Assembly: GCA_023213395.1 (NCBI GenBank)
Contig: CM041465.1
Coordinates: forward strand, 232,879,741-232,943,740
Length of the DNA: 64,000 nt
Source: Cycas panzhihuaensis
Taxonomy: Eukaryota; Cycadophyta
Direction of reading: 5' to 3'
Shown here: piece after piece, positions 33,512 through 45,195 of the stretch
Numbering within the stretch: position 1 is the stretch's first letter
How the letters are laid out: the number at the start of each line of letters is the position of its first letter
Made by a program: the position numbers and the translations under genes
The notes under the pieces: model-generated
Seen by the model: only the letters and a program-made list of their open reading frames with translations
Databases searched by the model: none
What the model was told of the DNA's origin: nothing

Positions 33512-33854
33512 GTACGAATGCAAGTGAAATATTACCACCTTAATTAAGTACTAATTAATCTTAGTTAACAAGTTTTGAAGGCCATCATCTTGGCTTTTCC
33601 ATGAGTCTACCCCAGCAGTCTGCTATCATGGAAGAGGAATAAGGAGAATACTTAGTGGTAGTGGAAAGGCAACATATGAAGCTAAAATTCAAGATACTTG
33701 AATTTAGGAAGAACGTTGGAACTAAAAGAAATGCTTGTGGAATGTATGTTTGCATTTTATTCCTTGTTGATGGTATATCTACCGGGATTGCTTGTGGGTT
33801 GTTATGTTTGCATTTCAAGTAGTTGATCATTGTTGATACTGTGTCTTTTTACAG

Positions 33855-34436
33855 GGGTCCTTCTCTGATTCATTCTGTGGTGGATTCATCTTTGCACTCA
33901 TCTCTTCGTCAGCCTGCCTTTGAGCTGATTCAAACAATTATTATTGCTGATGCAACAGTGTTGATATCTCTGTGGGCTAGACAATGTAATTGCCATCTCT
34001 CCTGTGCAAAATCCCCATGCGATATTGATGAGGACGATGATGAACTGCAATCTTTCCATGAAATTGAGGAGGCTGAAGCAAATTGCTGGACAGAGTTCAA
34101 CATGCTGAGCAAGTTGACAGCTCAATCATGTGAAGAATGGTTCTGCATTCCCCTTCTATGGGTCGAAATCCTATTGGGGATGGCTCCTTTAGCTTTGCCT
34201 TTGTCATTTTCCAAATCTGTTATATGGGCTTTGTCAAGGTTTTCTGTGATTGAACCTGAAAACAGTAACTCAGTGACCATGCCAGTTTTACAATGGATAT
34301 TGTCTAACTTTGAGAAGACTGCTGCTAGTTTGAAGTGGGACACACCCAAGGGCTGTGATGATGGTGCAGATGGGGGTTCAAGGAATTCTGTAAAAGCAGC
34401 TGATCGGTGTATAGAACTGCTCAGGATAATGAGGAG
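33855..34436 (+). CDS. Conserved plant ARM-repeat-like protein, exon
   Basis: The acceptor is tttttacag just before 33855 and the donor is GT at 34437. The 582-bp exon is open throughout: GPSLIHSVVDSSLHSSLRQP, FELIQTIIIADATVLISLWA, an acidic DEDDDELQSF loop, and LPLSFSKSVIWALSRFSVIE. The helical Leu-rich pattern fits an alpha-solenoid (ARM/HEAT-like) protein. I recall similar text in an uncharacterised conserved plant protein of the At3g57570 type, which I hold only moderately. It ends with two bases carried to the next exon. Confidence 0.7.
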
Positions 34437-34734
34437 GTAGGCAATTGTCTTGTTTTCGATAATGATATTTGCTATGAAATTTGTTGCAGGTAACTAATTT
34501 TCCTTTCCATATTGGTCCCTATAATTTGTGCCTGCGTGTGCATTTGAATTGTGATGTTACAAGTTATCGCTTATTCAGGTCAAATGCTGGGAAGCAATAC
34601 ACACATTTTATCTTCAGATGCCAATTATTAGTTTTATTGAATGGAGGAATAGGTAATCATTGTCAGTGGAGAGTATTGGTATGTCTGTACTGGCATTGAT
34701 CTGAAGTGGCCTTATACACAATTTGGTTCCACAG

Positions 34735-34846
34735 GTGTGCAGCTTATTATGCTAGTCAGATTGAAGGAAGCGAACTTTGCAAGCAATGGACATGGGAACC
34801 AAGGATGGCTGAGACTATCATTCTCTTGCTTCTGGATCCTGATGAT
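34735..34846 (+). CDS. Conserved plant ARM-repeat-like protein, next exon
   Basis: The acceptor ttccacag precedes 34735 and the donor gtatgc follows at 34847. It accepts two bases from the previous exon and reads CAAYYASQIEGSELCKQWTW then EPRMAETIILLLLDPDD, ending on a complete codon. The intron before it is 298 bp. Confidence 0.72.
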
Positions 34847-35056
34847 GTATGCTTCATGTGGGGTTTTGTGGGGGGGGAGGGGGGCCGTGAAAGTTGTATC
34901 AGAGTGCTTGCCAATGTGGAAATTAAAATTCACTAGTGGATGCGGCCTTGGAATTTTGTATATCCAGACTCATTTTGTTTGAATAATTTCTGGAATATAC
35001 TTCTGTATGTGTCTTTCTTCCTTCATGGACTATAATTGTTCTTGTGATGGATGCAG

Positions 35057-35194
35057 TTTGTGAGACAAGTCGACAGAATTATCTTGGAGCAAGTTTCAAA
35101 TGCTCGGGGTCTTGTCAGTGGACTTCAATTCCTTTGCTCTAGCCAAGCTTCTCTGTCAGCAATGTCTATGGGACTGCGCTATGCAATAAAATTG
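35057..35194 (+). CDS. Conserved plant ARM-repeat-like protein, third exon
   Basis: The acceptor gatgcag precedes 35057 and the donor gtttgt follows at 35195. The 46 codons read FVRQVDRIILEQVSNARGLV then SGLQFLCSSQASLSAMSMGL. The phases of all three exons agree and none contains a stop, so this may be an intact, expressed host gene. Further exons are not recognisable in the window and may lie beyond a long intron filled with the elements to the right. Confidence 0.72.
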
Positions 35195-36429
35195 GTTTGT
35201 TTCAGACATCATCTTTTTATCTCTTTCCCTGGCTTAGTTGCGCATGATGCTGGTTGATTCTTATGTCTCTCTGGAAAGAGGGTATATATGTTGCGATCTG
35301 GAGTTTGAGAAATTTGTTATGTGAACTTTCGGCATTACTGCTATTGTGTTGCACATCATATGGGTAGGCAAAATAATTTGCGATGGTCTGTTTCAAAAAT
35401 AGGACACAAAATGCCTTATTCTAGCTTGCTTCTGTGTATATGGTGTAGTGAAGAAAAGGAGAGGTAAATTAATGGAGTTAATTTTATTGTGTACATCATC
35501 TAATTAAAATATTTAATTGCTTGCTGTGATTCTATAGATGAGGCGATAACGAGGTTCTTGGAAAGAATAGTATACTAATTTTATTGGTACATCAATTGCA
35601 TTGATTGCATACATGAGATGATCACAGGGGGTAAATCTAAGCGGCATGAAAGGGGTGATTAAATATGATTGTGCTTGATTGTTTTATGTACAAGGTTTCA
35701 TATGACCTAATTTTAGTGAGATGATGACATTGTGGACTGCTATGTTATGGCTGATAGAAGAAGGATCCGGTTATTACTTAAGCTTGTATTTGGGTTTTCA
35801 TTGTGACTGGGCTTAAAATACACATTACATTATTCCTTTATGATATACTTGGTTGCTGATTAAGTGGTTCCGGGTTCATCTAAGAAGAATGGGATGGAGA
35901 TGTTCCTTGATGCAACAATGCCATCATGCAACCATATGTACATACAACCAACTACTAAAATAAAAGGAGGGATCAATAGGTACAAACGTTCATGTGCATT
36001 AATTTGTTGTCAACATATTATCTTATTACTAGAACAAAATATGGTACAATATCGAATACAAAATGTACTATCTAATAATCCAATATCAGTTCCACACCTC
36101 GATCTAGTGTCTAGATCCGTAACATAGAAGAGCGGCTCTCGACTCTGACACACGGCCATTCCCCCCCAAAATGTGTTTGACCCTCTTAATATACCACATA
36201 TGGTGACTCGTCATAATGACCTCTCGCAACTAATCATTTGTTAACATTTTACATGGGACATAACAATCTTGTTACATGACACTCTGACACTTATAAACTT
36301 AATTATAACTTGTTACATGACACCTTGGTACTTGTAAACATAACATAATGTGGCCCTACATCTATCCCCTCCATTTTAGACTTGAACGCATTGCTTTGGA
36401 ATATACACAAAAGTGATGTACTATAGCGT
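35195..36429. other. Probable intron or intergenic sequence
   Basis: No coding exon identified. At about 36240-36350 a 50-bp unit with cttgttacatgacac is present twice. No element end until the copia D LTR at 36430. Confidence 0.5.
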
Positions 36430-36880
36430 TGAAAGTGCCAAAGGCCTATGAAACCCAAAATCAAGAAGATGATTCACTATAGTTCTTGAAAGTGTGAGAA
36501 CATGGCTAACAAGGGAAATGAAATGAAAGATGAGCAAGATCAAAGTTCAAAGAGCAAGATGATACCAAATTGGGAAGAGATGGAATTGGTCCAATCTCCA
36601 AAAGAATACTAGTTGATTAGCAAATTGATAGCATAACAATACAACTCCAACTCTACATATGAAACATGAGAAGAGGTCTGAATATACAGAGAAACTGAAG
36701 AGACCTAACAACATTGGATGTTTGACAAGTGTTAAACATCCAAGCTACATGCAATGCATGTCTTGCATGTCATGCATGAAGGACATGTGTCCTTTTGGGC
36801 TCTCAAGTGAGCAAAGATGCATGAGGGTCCATTTGACTTTTTAGTGACAATGTTGTGTCACTAGAAAGAATGTGGGTGTG
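36430..36880 (-). repeat. 3' LTR remnant of copia D
   Basis: Collinear with 43059-43495. It stops at gaatgtgggtgtg, where the tandem array begins. Confidence 0.85.
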
Positions 36881-37836
36881 ATGTATTCCCCTCATCAGGT
36901 TGATTTCCCACATTCTTGGATTAGGTTGTCGCTCGGTTGGATATGATGTATCCCCTTAATTTGATAGATTTTCCACGTTCATGGGATGTGGTGTGTGTGT
37001 GTGTGTTTGCGTGTGTGTGTAGATTGTCCCACATTCATGAGTTGGCCAGACTCTCACATCAATATAAGGTAAAACACACACCTACAACTTTGCCAATCCG
37101 GAAAGAGCCTTCGAGGGTGAGAAGCCGGAAACGTGTGATACAGTGCAACCACACCGATCCACATTGCGCCTCGGTACTAACAAATGCTTAGAAGGGTTGA
37201 TTATTGATGATTCATGTGATTGAGCCCCTATCTCCCCTTGTGCTGCACGCCTTATTTCAGTTATATCTCCTAGTACTCTGTCTTGGCCGTTGCCACTTGG
37301 GTTGGGTGTGATGTATTCCCCTCATTGGGTTGATTTCCCACATTCTTGGGTTAGGTCACCGCTCGGTTGGATGTGATGTATCCCCTTAATTAGGTAGATT
37401 TCCCACGTTCATGGGTGTGTGTGTGTGTCTGTGTGTGTGAATTGTCCCACATTTATGAGTTGGCCAGACTCTCACATGAATATAAAGTAAAACACACCCC
37501 TATATATTTTCTAATCCGGAAAGAACCTTCGAGGGTGAGAAGCTTGAAACGTGTGATACAATGCAACCACATTGATCCATGTTGCTTCCTGGTACTAACA
37601 AATGCTTAGAGAGTTGATTATTGATGATTCATGTGATTGAGTCTCTGGCTCCTCTTGTGCTGCACGCCTTATTCCAGTCATATCTCCTAGTACTCTATCT
37701 TGGCCGTTGCCACTTGGGTTGGGTGTGATGTATTCTCCTCATCTGGTTGATTTCCCACATTCTTGGGTTAGGTTGCCGCTCGGTTGGATGTGATGTATCC
37801 CCTTAATTGGGTAGATTTTCCACATTCATGGGATGT

Positions 37837-37871
<35 letters not shown>

Positions 37872-38026
37872 TGTGTCCCACATTCATGAGTTGGTCAGAC
37901 TCTCACATGAATATAAGGTAAAACACACCCCTACAACTTTGTCAATCTGGAAAGAGCCTTCGAGGGTGAAAAGCCCGAAATGTATGACATGGTGCAACCA
38001 CACTGATCCACTTTGTTCCACGGTCT
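36874..38026. repeat. Tandem array, 2.7 copies of about 420 bp
   Basis: Units start at atgtatt in 36881, 37311 and 37728 (430 bp, 417 bp, then a partial). Each holds two related phrases (gatgtattcccctcat and gatgtatccccttaat), a GT microsatellite, then tgtcccacattcatgagttgg, a tataaggtaaaacacac box and gagccttcgagggtgagaagcc. It contains no known gene and shares no sequence with the copia family. Confidence 0.9.
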
Positions 38027-38860
38027 AGCTGGTGCAGATGATGTGGAAGATTGAGAGGGAAGGAAAGCCTCAACAATCTTTTTGCCTTTATCAAAAAGAG
38101 GTTGTGTGGATGCAGATTCCAACTCCTTATGTTCTTTTTCAACAAAGATTACATCTCTTGAGAGATGTATTTTCTTCCCAATAGGATCATACAACTTGTA
38201 AGCTTTGCTATGAACGGGATAGCCTACAAAAATGCATTTTAGACTATGTTTGTCTAACTTAGATCTTTATTGGTTGGGGATCTGCATGTATGCAATGCAC
38301 CCAAATGTCCTTAAGTGACTGACGATAGGCTTTTTGCTAGACCAAGCTTCTTTTGGTGTGATGTCGGTGACTACTGAAGTAGAACTCCGATTTGCCACAT
38401 AAACAGTTGTGTAGAATGCTTCTACTCAATATGCTTGTGTGAGTTCCTTTGCATGCATCATAGCTTTGGTTTTGTTTGCCAAAGTTCTGTTCATTCGTTC
38501 AGAGACTCCGTTTTGTTGAGGAGTATGTGGAATAGTGAATTGTCTCTGAATGCCGTTATCCTTGCAGAATTGAGTGAATTCTTTTGAAGTGAATTCACCT
38601 CCATTATCTGACCTTAGAATTTTGATTGTATAGCCAGATTCATTCTCTATTTCAAGCTTGAATTCCTTAAACTTCTGGAATGCTTCAGACTTATGTTTGA
38701 GGAAGTAAACCCAAACTTTGTGAGAGAAATCATCTATGAAGGAGATGTAGTACAATGCTTTTCTAAAAGATGTTGTGGACATAGGTCCATATAAATCCGA
38801 ATGTATCAATTGCAAAGGACACGATGCACACCATGCTTTGCTTTTAAGGAAAGGCAATCA
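38027..38860 (-). pseudogene. Copia D integrase
   Basis: The open part at 38426-38857 carries LQLIHSDLYGPMSTTSFRKA, ILRSDNGGEFTSKEFTQF and QQNGVSERMNRTLANKTKAM. All three catalytic residues (D, D, E) are present, the best integrase of the copia copies here. The C-terminal part (about 38150-38280, VIFVEKEHKELESASTQ) continues with a frameshift to the array junction at 38026. Confidence 0.9.
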
Positions 38861-39445
38861 ATGCTATGCCCCATTATACATGCTTTACGAAAACATTTTG
38901 AACCATATAGCTTTGGAAGCCCATGCACCATGTTGTTGTTTATCATCATCTTGATATTGTCTAAATTCAAGTGGCCTAGACAATGATGCCAAAGTTGCAT
39001 CTTTGTTAATGATTGTGTGACACAGTAAGTAGAATCAATAGTTATATTATTTGCATCCAACCTATAAAGACCATGATCTTCATGACCAATGGCTACAACC
39101 TGATCATGCTTGTCACTGATGACACATTTTCCATTTTTAAACATAATGCTCATCTGTTGTTTGTTCAATTAGCTAATAGATAGCAAACTCTTCTCCATGG
39201 AAGGGATGAAGTAGGCATCACCATTGGGAAATGTTGAAGTATTTGAAGAAGAATGAAATGAGGCAACTTTGCCTATACCAGAGATTTGCACCGATTCATT
39301 ATTGCCAAAGCTCACTGATTTACCATTTCCTTCTTTGATGTCATAAAGGAGTTCTTCACTCCGACGTGATGACCCCGAGTCGATGATCCATGTTTGATTA
39401 ACATCAGATTTGTGATAAACACAAAATAATTTATCCTCATCTACA
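38861..39445 (-). pseudogene. Copia D protease and GAG-pre-integrase
   Basis: The protease site WIIDSGSS at about 39385 keeps the DSG triad, followed by EELLYDIKEGNGKSVSFG. Downstream are NKQQMSIMFKNGKCVISDKH and LWHHCLGHLNLDN. A stop at about 39170 (S*LNKQQ) and a changed RLGH to CLGH are the main defects. Confidence 0.85.
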
Positions 39446-40365
39446 AACTGATTTGTGTGGCGTTGATTGCCACCTATGAAACCCCCCCTTCCTCTTTGAC
39501 TTCTTCGATATGCACCTCGATTTGGTTGGGGGGGATGTTGTTGCTGATACTGCTACTGCTGTTGGAACTGTTGACGAGGTTGTTGTTTCTTCTGATGATG
39601 CTGATGTGGCTGCTGCTGATGTGTATGCTCAAGGTCAGCTTTCTTTCGGCAATCAGGAGCTATGTGGCCAACCTTGCCACAATAATGACAAATGACATTG
39701 GCTTTTGAGGTGCCAATGTTCATATTTCCAAAATGTTTTTGTGAGTGAAGGTTTGGGATTTTGTTTGGCCTTCAACTTGGCTGTAAATGCTCTTGAAGTA
39801 GCAAACTCTCAAGTTGATTGAAAGACATGCCTGGAAGTGCGCCATCTCGTGTAACAGATGAGGAGAAACCATTAAAATCTTTAGGCAAAGCTCGAATAAT
39901 TGTTGTTACAAGCTCGTCCCTAGAAATAGGTTTGCCTAAAGTATTCAATTTATTACATATTTCTTTGATAGAAGCAAGAAATATCGACATAGGCTTTACA
40001 TATTTTATAGAATATAGTTTTGCTTTCACCAACAAAATGCGAGCTTCATCTTGCCTTTCATACAAAGAGGACAAAATGTTCCAAACTTCCTTAGATGTTT
40101 CAGCATCAACATTAACATCAATGACCATATGTGAAAATGCCAAGGCTATTTCATCCTTATCCTTCCAAGTATCAATATAATCAACATCAGGATCAACAAC
40201 ACCACCTTGAATCTCCATAGGTACATGTAGAGGAATTTTGCCAAGAACATAATCCCAAAGTTCATTCATCTTCAAGAGGTTTTGTGTTTGCCTCTTCCAA
40301 TCTTGATAGTTCTCTTGATCTATTAATTTGATTGTGCATGCATTAAGCATGTTTAGAGCAGCCAT
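39446..40365 (-). pseudogene. Copia D gag
   Basis: The start at 40365 reads MAALNMLNACTIKLIDQ. The UBN2 domain is open to about 39800 with EVWNILSSLYERQDEARILL and KEICNKLNTLGKPISRDEL. A frameshift follows (LLLQEHLQPS). The CCHC knuckle CHYCGKVGHIAPDC lies at about 39650-39692, then a Gln/His-rich stretch and Gly/Arg-rich tail. It is close to full length but not continuous. Confidence 0.88.
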
Positions 40366-43041
40366 GTTAAAGTTGTAAAGAGTTTGGAGCTAGCAGATGA
40401 CTTGGAAACTCAATGCTTTCGTCACTTAAGTTCCACCTTCTAACAAAACCAATAGTCCTGATCTTACTAGAAGATCCAACAACTGAATGGAGTGATAAGG
40501 GGTGGAGGACTAGGCAAAAGAGTTGGTCCAACCATGATTTATAGAAGAGATCGAACAATTGACCAAGCCAAATCTAGGACTAGGTAGGTAGGGTTGATCT
40601 GCATGGATGTACCATGCTTTCCTTGGGATTCACAACCCCAATAACACCCTTTTCGTTCCTCCTTTGCCTTGAGCAACTTTAATTGTCGTGCACTGACCGT
40701 ATGGTCGGTTGGTCTTTTATGGAATGCACCAAGCTTAAGGTTATTTTAGAGGCAAGGTTTGAACCTTTTTTGGGCCTCTCCAGCAAGATTTTTAGAGTCA
40801 CTTTTAAGAGGATTAAAGTGAACTTATGATTAATTTTACTTGGATGATGTACTTATGAAATAAATGCTTGAATAAGCTTACAATGAGGAGGCTTCAAATG
40901 AAGCAACTTAGTACATCAAAAAGAACACTTAGAAGTGTTGTTACAAGAGCTCTTTATGAAGTGAAAGAGTGCTTAGCAAATCCAAGTAAAAAAAAATCTT
41001 CGAGTACAATGTGTTTGAGAAAGAAATAAGCACTTGAAAGATTAAGAAAGTGCTAAGTACTCAAGGAAATAATGTGATGCCTTGTGATGAAGGTACAAGT
41101 GGGTTTCTTTTAATGCTCAAGCTTTGGAGAGACAGAAAACCACTTTGCGAAATGAAGACACCAAACACCAAGTGTTGGGACTTCAAAATAGTTCCAACGA
41201 TCAAAAAAGTAAAGTGATTTCATTAAGAGAAAGTGTTCTTGAGCCCGTTGTGTGACTTAGGGCAATAGGTCACCATGCAAGGTGCCTTAGAGAAAATGTT
41301 TGAGATAGTGATAAATATCACTTTTACAACATACTTAACACTTACAAATCACTTTAACAAAGCTTTTTAACAGTTGTACAACATCAAATAAGTGTTAAGG
41401 AAAACTTGGAATGCCAAAACTCCGTTGTGTGACTTAGGGCAATAGGTCACCATGCAAGGTGCCTTAGAGAAAATGTTTGAGATAGTGATAAATATCACTT
41501 TTACAACATACTTAACACTTACAAATCACTTTAACAAAGCTTTTTAACAGTTGTACAACATCAAATAAGTGTTAAGGAAAACTTGGAATGCCAAAACAAA
41601 CGCTGAAATTTTATCTTTTTGTGACTTGAGTAACAAGGACACCTCGTAGGGAGCCTTAGGAAGCACTTTAAAGCAAGTGTTTTAAGTCCTTAAAGATAAG
41701 AAAATGACTAAACAACAACCATTTAATAAAGTCACTAAGTATCAATGAAAAATTTTGATCTTTAAGGTGACTTTAAAAAGTGAAAAAAAGAATTTTTCCT
41801 TATAAAGTTTTAAGCATTAGGTCACCATGCAAGGTGCCTTAAGTAAAAATTCTTAAAAATGATGAAAAAATTCACTTTTTAATGGAAGTAATCACTAAAC
41901 AATCACTTGATTTAGTCTTTTTAACACTGAAGCAGAATTATGAGTGTTAAAAAACTAAAAAACTGTTGAATATAAGTAAAATTTGAGTTACAAAAGGTGA
42001 TTTCAAGTCATTAAAAAGTGACTTTAGATTTTTTAAAGAATATGTAATTGAGAATATTCTAAATAATATAGCATAAAGTTATAATGTTAAAGTCTCAAAG
42101 TTGAATTTTTGAAAAAATTTACGAAGAAACAGATCATGACCGACCCGCATGTCTTTGAAAACTCGAAATTGGAGAGATCTCTCTCCACAGAGCTCAGATT
42201 GACTTCAAAATTTAGATGAATCTTTGTATCTGCCCATCAAAGGATCCTCTGAAATCTGAAGGTATTTCATTCACTATGAAAAGAGAACGAAGTGATGACG
42301 ATCATGAGGAGGACGCACGACCGTGAAGAGAAAAATGACAGCTATACGACAATCCAGGGTTTGAAACCCTCAAACGCCTTGGAAAATCTCTTATTCGATG
42401 TCTGCTACACCTACATGGAGTGTCAATATATAGAACTGCCAGCCTACTTTGAAGAAAATAAGTGGAAAAACTTAATTTTTGATGTAGAAACCATTGATAA
42501 CAGTGATAAATTAGCTCAACTTTGTTAATAAACATTAGATAATAGTTGCTGATCACAAATATTAGTTGGAGGACTGATTTACAGTCAAGAACAAACTGAA
42601 TAAGGTTTGCGCCAGAGATTTTGGTGTTCTCATGTGGGGTTTGAGGCCTGAAAATGCCCAAAACTTGATCCAGAACTTGCAGGGAGTCTGAATCTTCAAG
42701 TAATCTTAGTTAGTGAGATTAAAAAATCAGCATAACACTCCAACATCTTGTTCTACAAGAAGTACCAGCTAAAAAATATAGTTTTTAATGAAAAAAATCA
42801 CAAAAAACTTGAGTAAACTAGCTCAAAACCCTTGAAGGAGATCTCAAAAAAAAATTTCAAATCTGAGAATAATTAACTCTAGCTTTTAAAATGCTCCAGA
42901 AAAGTCTTTTATTTGCAATGGTAGATTTAGACAAACCTTGGATCACTTTTGGAGAGCAAAGGTCGTCACCAAGGGTTTGTAAAACCCACACTTGGTCTCC
43001 CTTGAAGAAGAAATCAGAAGAGAGGGAACTAGTCTCCTCTA
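40366..43041 (-). other. Leader of copia D with 177-bp duplication
   Basis: About 2.7 kb non-coding. Two adjacent copies of a 177-bp unit, 41245-41421 and 41422-41598, are identical as far as I can read. The motif taggtcaccatgcaaggtgccttag occurs at about 41268, 41445 and 41815, with a weaker form at about 41640. The pre-gag segment at 40375-40760 matches A, B and C. Confidence 0.8.
41245..41598. repeat. Exact 177-bp tandem duplication
   Basis: Copies start ccgttgtgtgacttaggg at 41245 and 41422. No differences seen, against diverged surroundings, so the duplication is recent. Confidence 0.9.
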
Positions 43042-43053
43042 GCTCTGATACCA
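43042..43053 (-). other. Primer binding site of copia D
   Basis: The minus strand reads tggtatcagagc, the initiator-Met complement. Confidence 0.9.
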
Positions 43054-43058
43054 AATAT

Positions 43059-43558
43059 TGAAAGTGCCAAAGGCCTATGAAACCCAAGATCAAGAAGATA
43101 ATTCAATTTAGTTCTAGAAAGCATGAGAACATGGCTAGCAAGGGAAATGAAATGAAAGATGAGGAGGATCAAAGTCCAAAGAGCAAGATGATACCAAATT
43201 GGGAGGAGATGGAATTGGTCCAATCTTCAAAGGAATACCAGTTGATTAGCAAACTGATAGCATAATAATACAACTCCAACTATGCATATGAAACATGAGA
43301 AGAGGTCTCAACATATAGAGAAATTAAAGAGACCTAACAACATTGGATGTTTGACAAGTGTCAAACATCAAAGCTACATTCAATGCATGTCTTGCATGTT
43401 TTTGGGCTCTCAAGTGAGCAAAGATACATGAGGGTCCATTTGACCCTTTAGTGACAATGTTGTGTCACTAGAAAGAGTGTGGGTGTGTACTTTCACTTAC
43501 GTGATAAGTCACCCCATAAAGTACAAATAACGAATGAAAAAATTAAGTACATACTTAA
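43059..43558 (-). repeat. 5' LTR of copia D
   Basis: It matches 36430-36880 and, in its U3 half, the LTR of B. The expected outer end (tgttaaa on the minus strand) is not found; the match fades after taacatgtaa at about 43554. Confidence 0.82.
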
Positions 43559-45195
43559 CATGTAATTATGGATGTGACTTGGTTGTTGTGGATGAGGGTC
43601 TTGAATCATAAGTCAGAGTTGTAGTAGTTGGCCCTAAAACTACTAGATCTAGACTCGCTTTACATCGCCATCTCTAATTTTCCTTACTAACCACCCGTAC
43701 ACATTCTAGTGCCTCTTCATGGCATGATTTATCTTCTTGCAGTTATTCTGATAGAGTATCAATTCACTTGTGGCACTTATGCAATTCTTCTTGGAGTCCA
43801 ATGATACTTTGTTTATAAATTACTTCTTGCTTTTGCATTTTTTAACTTCATTCTATCAACTGGTTACACTTCTTATTTGGGCCTGAGTTTTTCCCATACT
43901 TCCCTAAGTTGCTTTTGAAGTTCTCCACACTAATTTCGAAGGGCTATGCAACTGTCTTCTTCAGCCTTATTAGATTGTATTGTTTCCCTAATACTTGTTC
44001 CAACTTGGCTTGAATAGATTGAACCATATCTCTAAATCGCGTTGCTTGTTGCTTTGTTAACTCCATAATGGATGCGTTTTCCATATTGAATTGCCTATGA
44101 TCCACCGATGTAGAAGTCAAGGTTGGCAAACCTTCTTTTTTTGGTGACTCTTTTCTTGCTTTTTTGATCATAGCTACAAAATTGCCCCTTGTTTGCTCTG
44201 TCTTTATGACTTCAAAAAATGTTTGTCGTGCTACTTTTGATGGTGTGTGTTGTTTGTAAACTCAAATCGGGTGTAGATGGAATCTAATCAACAAGAAGTG
44301 GTTAAACTTCATCTGTCTTAGGTTCTAGGTCATCTTCTTCCTTGTACAAGCTTAAATTATGATAAGTCGTCATATAATCTTCATTTGAGTTAGATGATGT
44401 GTCCTCAGATCCCTCATAAGACTCATCATTTCCTTCAGTGGTCTTACTCAAGGCCCTCATGTTCCACCTACCATGGTTTGGCAGTCTACCCCTTCCTGTT
44501 GTTATGGATTGTCCTAGGCACTATGGAGATTTTGTTTTCATTTTCTTGGGAGCCAATTTTTTCTCTCCTATTTCCTTTACCACTTTGGTTCTTACCTTCT
44601 TTGTTGTTTGTACCACATCTAGGTGGAAATTTGCCAGCAACATGATGGTTGGACTTCGTGCTGTCATGGGTACATGAAATTTCTGATAATAGAACCTCGG
44701 AAGGTGTAAAGTCAAATTGAAGTTGGATTGAGTCCAGTCCCTGTGATTAGCTAGCATAATGGTGTTTTCAATTTTTTTGATAAGAAGGCCAACCAATTGT
44801 AAATTGTGCCCTTTATAAGCCCTTGCAAATAAGATTTTCCCCACCATGGCAATGCATTGCATCATTGTTCTCCTAGGAGTCGTGTGCACATCAATTCTGC
44901 TACCACCATTATATTTGTGGTTTTCAAGTGTGTGCGTGGAATACCTTGGCCCCTGCTTAGTGCGATTTTTTTTTCTACATATGGCTTGAATAATTTGATC
45001 CTTCGTGATAGAAGTTACTTGTCCTAGTCTTTTCATTGTTTGCCCCTTGTTAGGAAATGTTATCAACTGTGCCACGTCTATTGGTTCCATGCTAATGGTC
45101 TTTTCATTGATCAATAGTGTTTGAGTGACAGGGTTGTACCTCTCAATTATGTCTTGTAACCATTTAGATGCTTTTGAAAATATCAGAGATTATGT
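43559..45195 (-). pseudogene. Uncharacterised ORF, probable ancillary ORF of gypsy E
   Basis: The minus frame from about 45190 reads SKASKWLQDIIERYNPVTQT then LLINEKTISMEPIDVAQLIT, then 44521-45114 is open to EIGEKKLAPKKMKTKSP. A second part (44300-44500, acidic, SEDTSSNSNEDY) and a coiled-coil-like stretch (43944-44171, FRDMVQSIQAKLEQVLGKQY) follow after stops. It is not gag, protease, RT or integrase. The layout recalls the extra proteins of plant Athila-like elements and the plant-transposon-protein families. It lies 3' of the E integrase on the same strand, which supports membership of E. Confidence 0.5.

Larger units (their letters stand above)
36430..43558 (-). mobile_element. Ty1/copia element D, RT/RNase H lost
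   Basis: On the minus strand: 5' LTR 43059-43558, PBS 43042-43053, leader 40366-43041, gag, protease and integrase 38027-40365. An unrelated tandem array follows (36881-38026), then a 3' LTR remnant (36430-36880). RT, RNase H, the PPT and the U3 half of the 3' LTR are missing. No TSD could be matched because the outer right end is degraded. Confidence 0.85.

Noticed and set aside
36881-38026. Regular repeats considered as a CRISPR array
   Set aside because: The unit is over 400 bp, with no short spacers and no cas genes, in plant nuclear DNA. It is a tandem repeat.
44394-44677. Plus-strand hydrophobic frames as a membrane protein
   Set aside because: They are antisense to the minus-strand uncharacterised ORF and have no start context or conserved motif.
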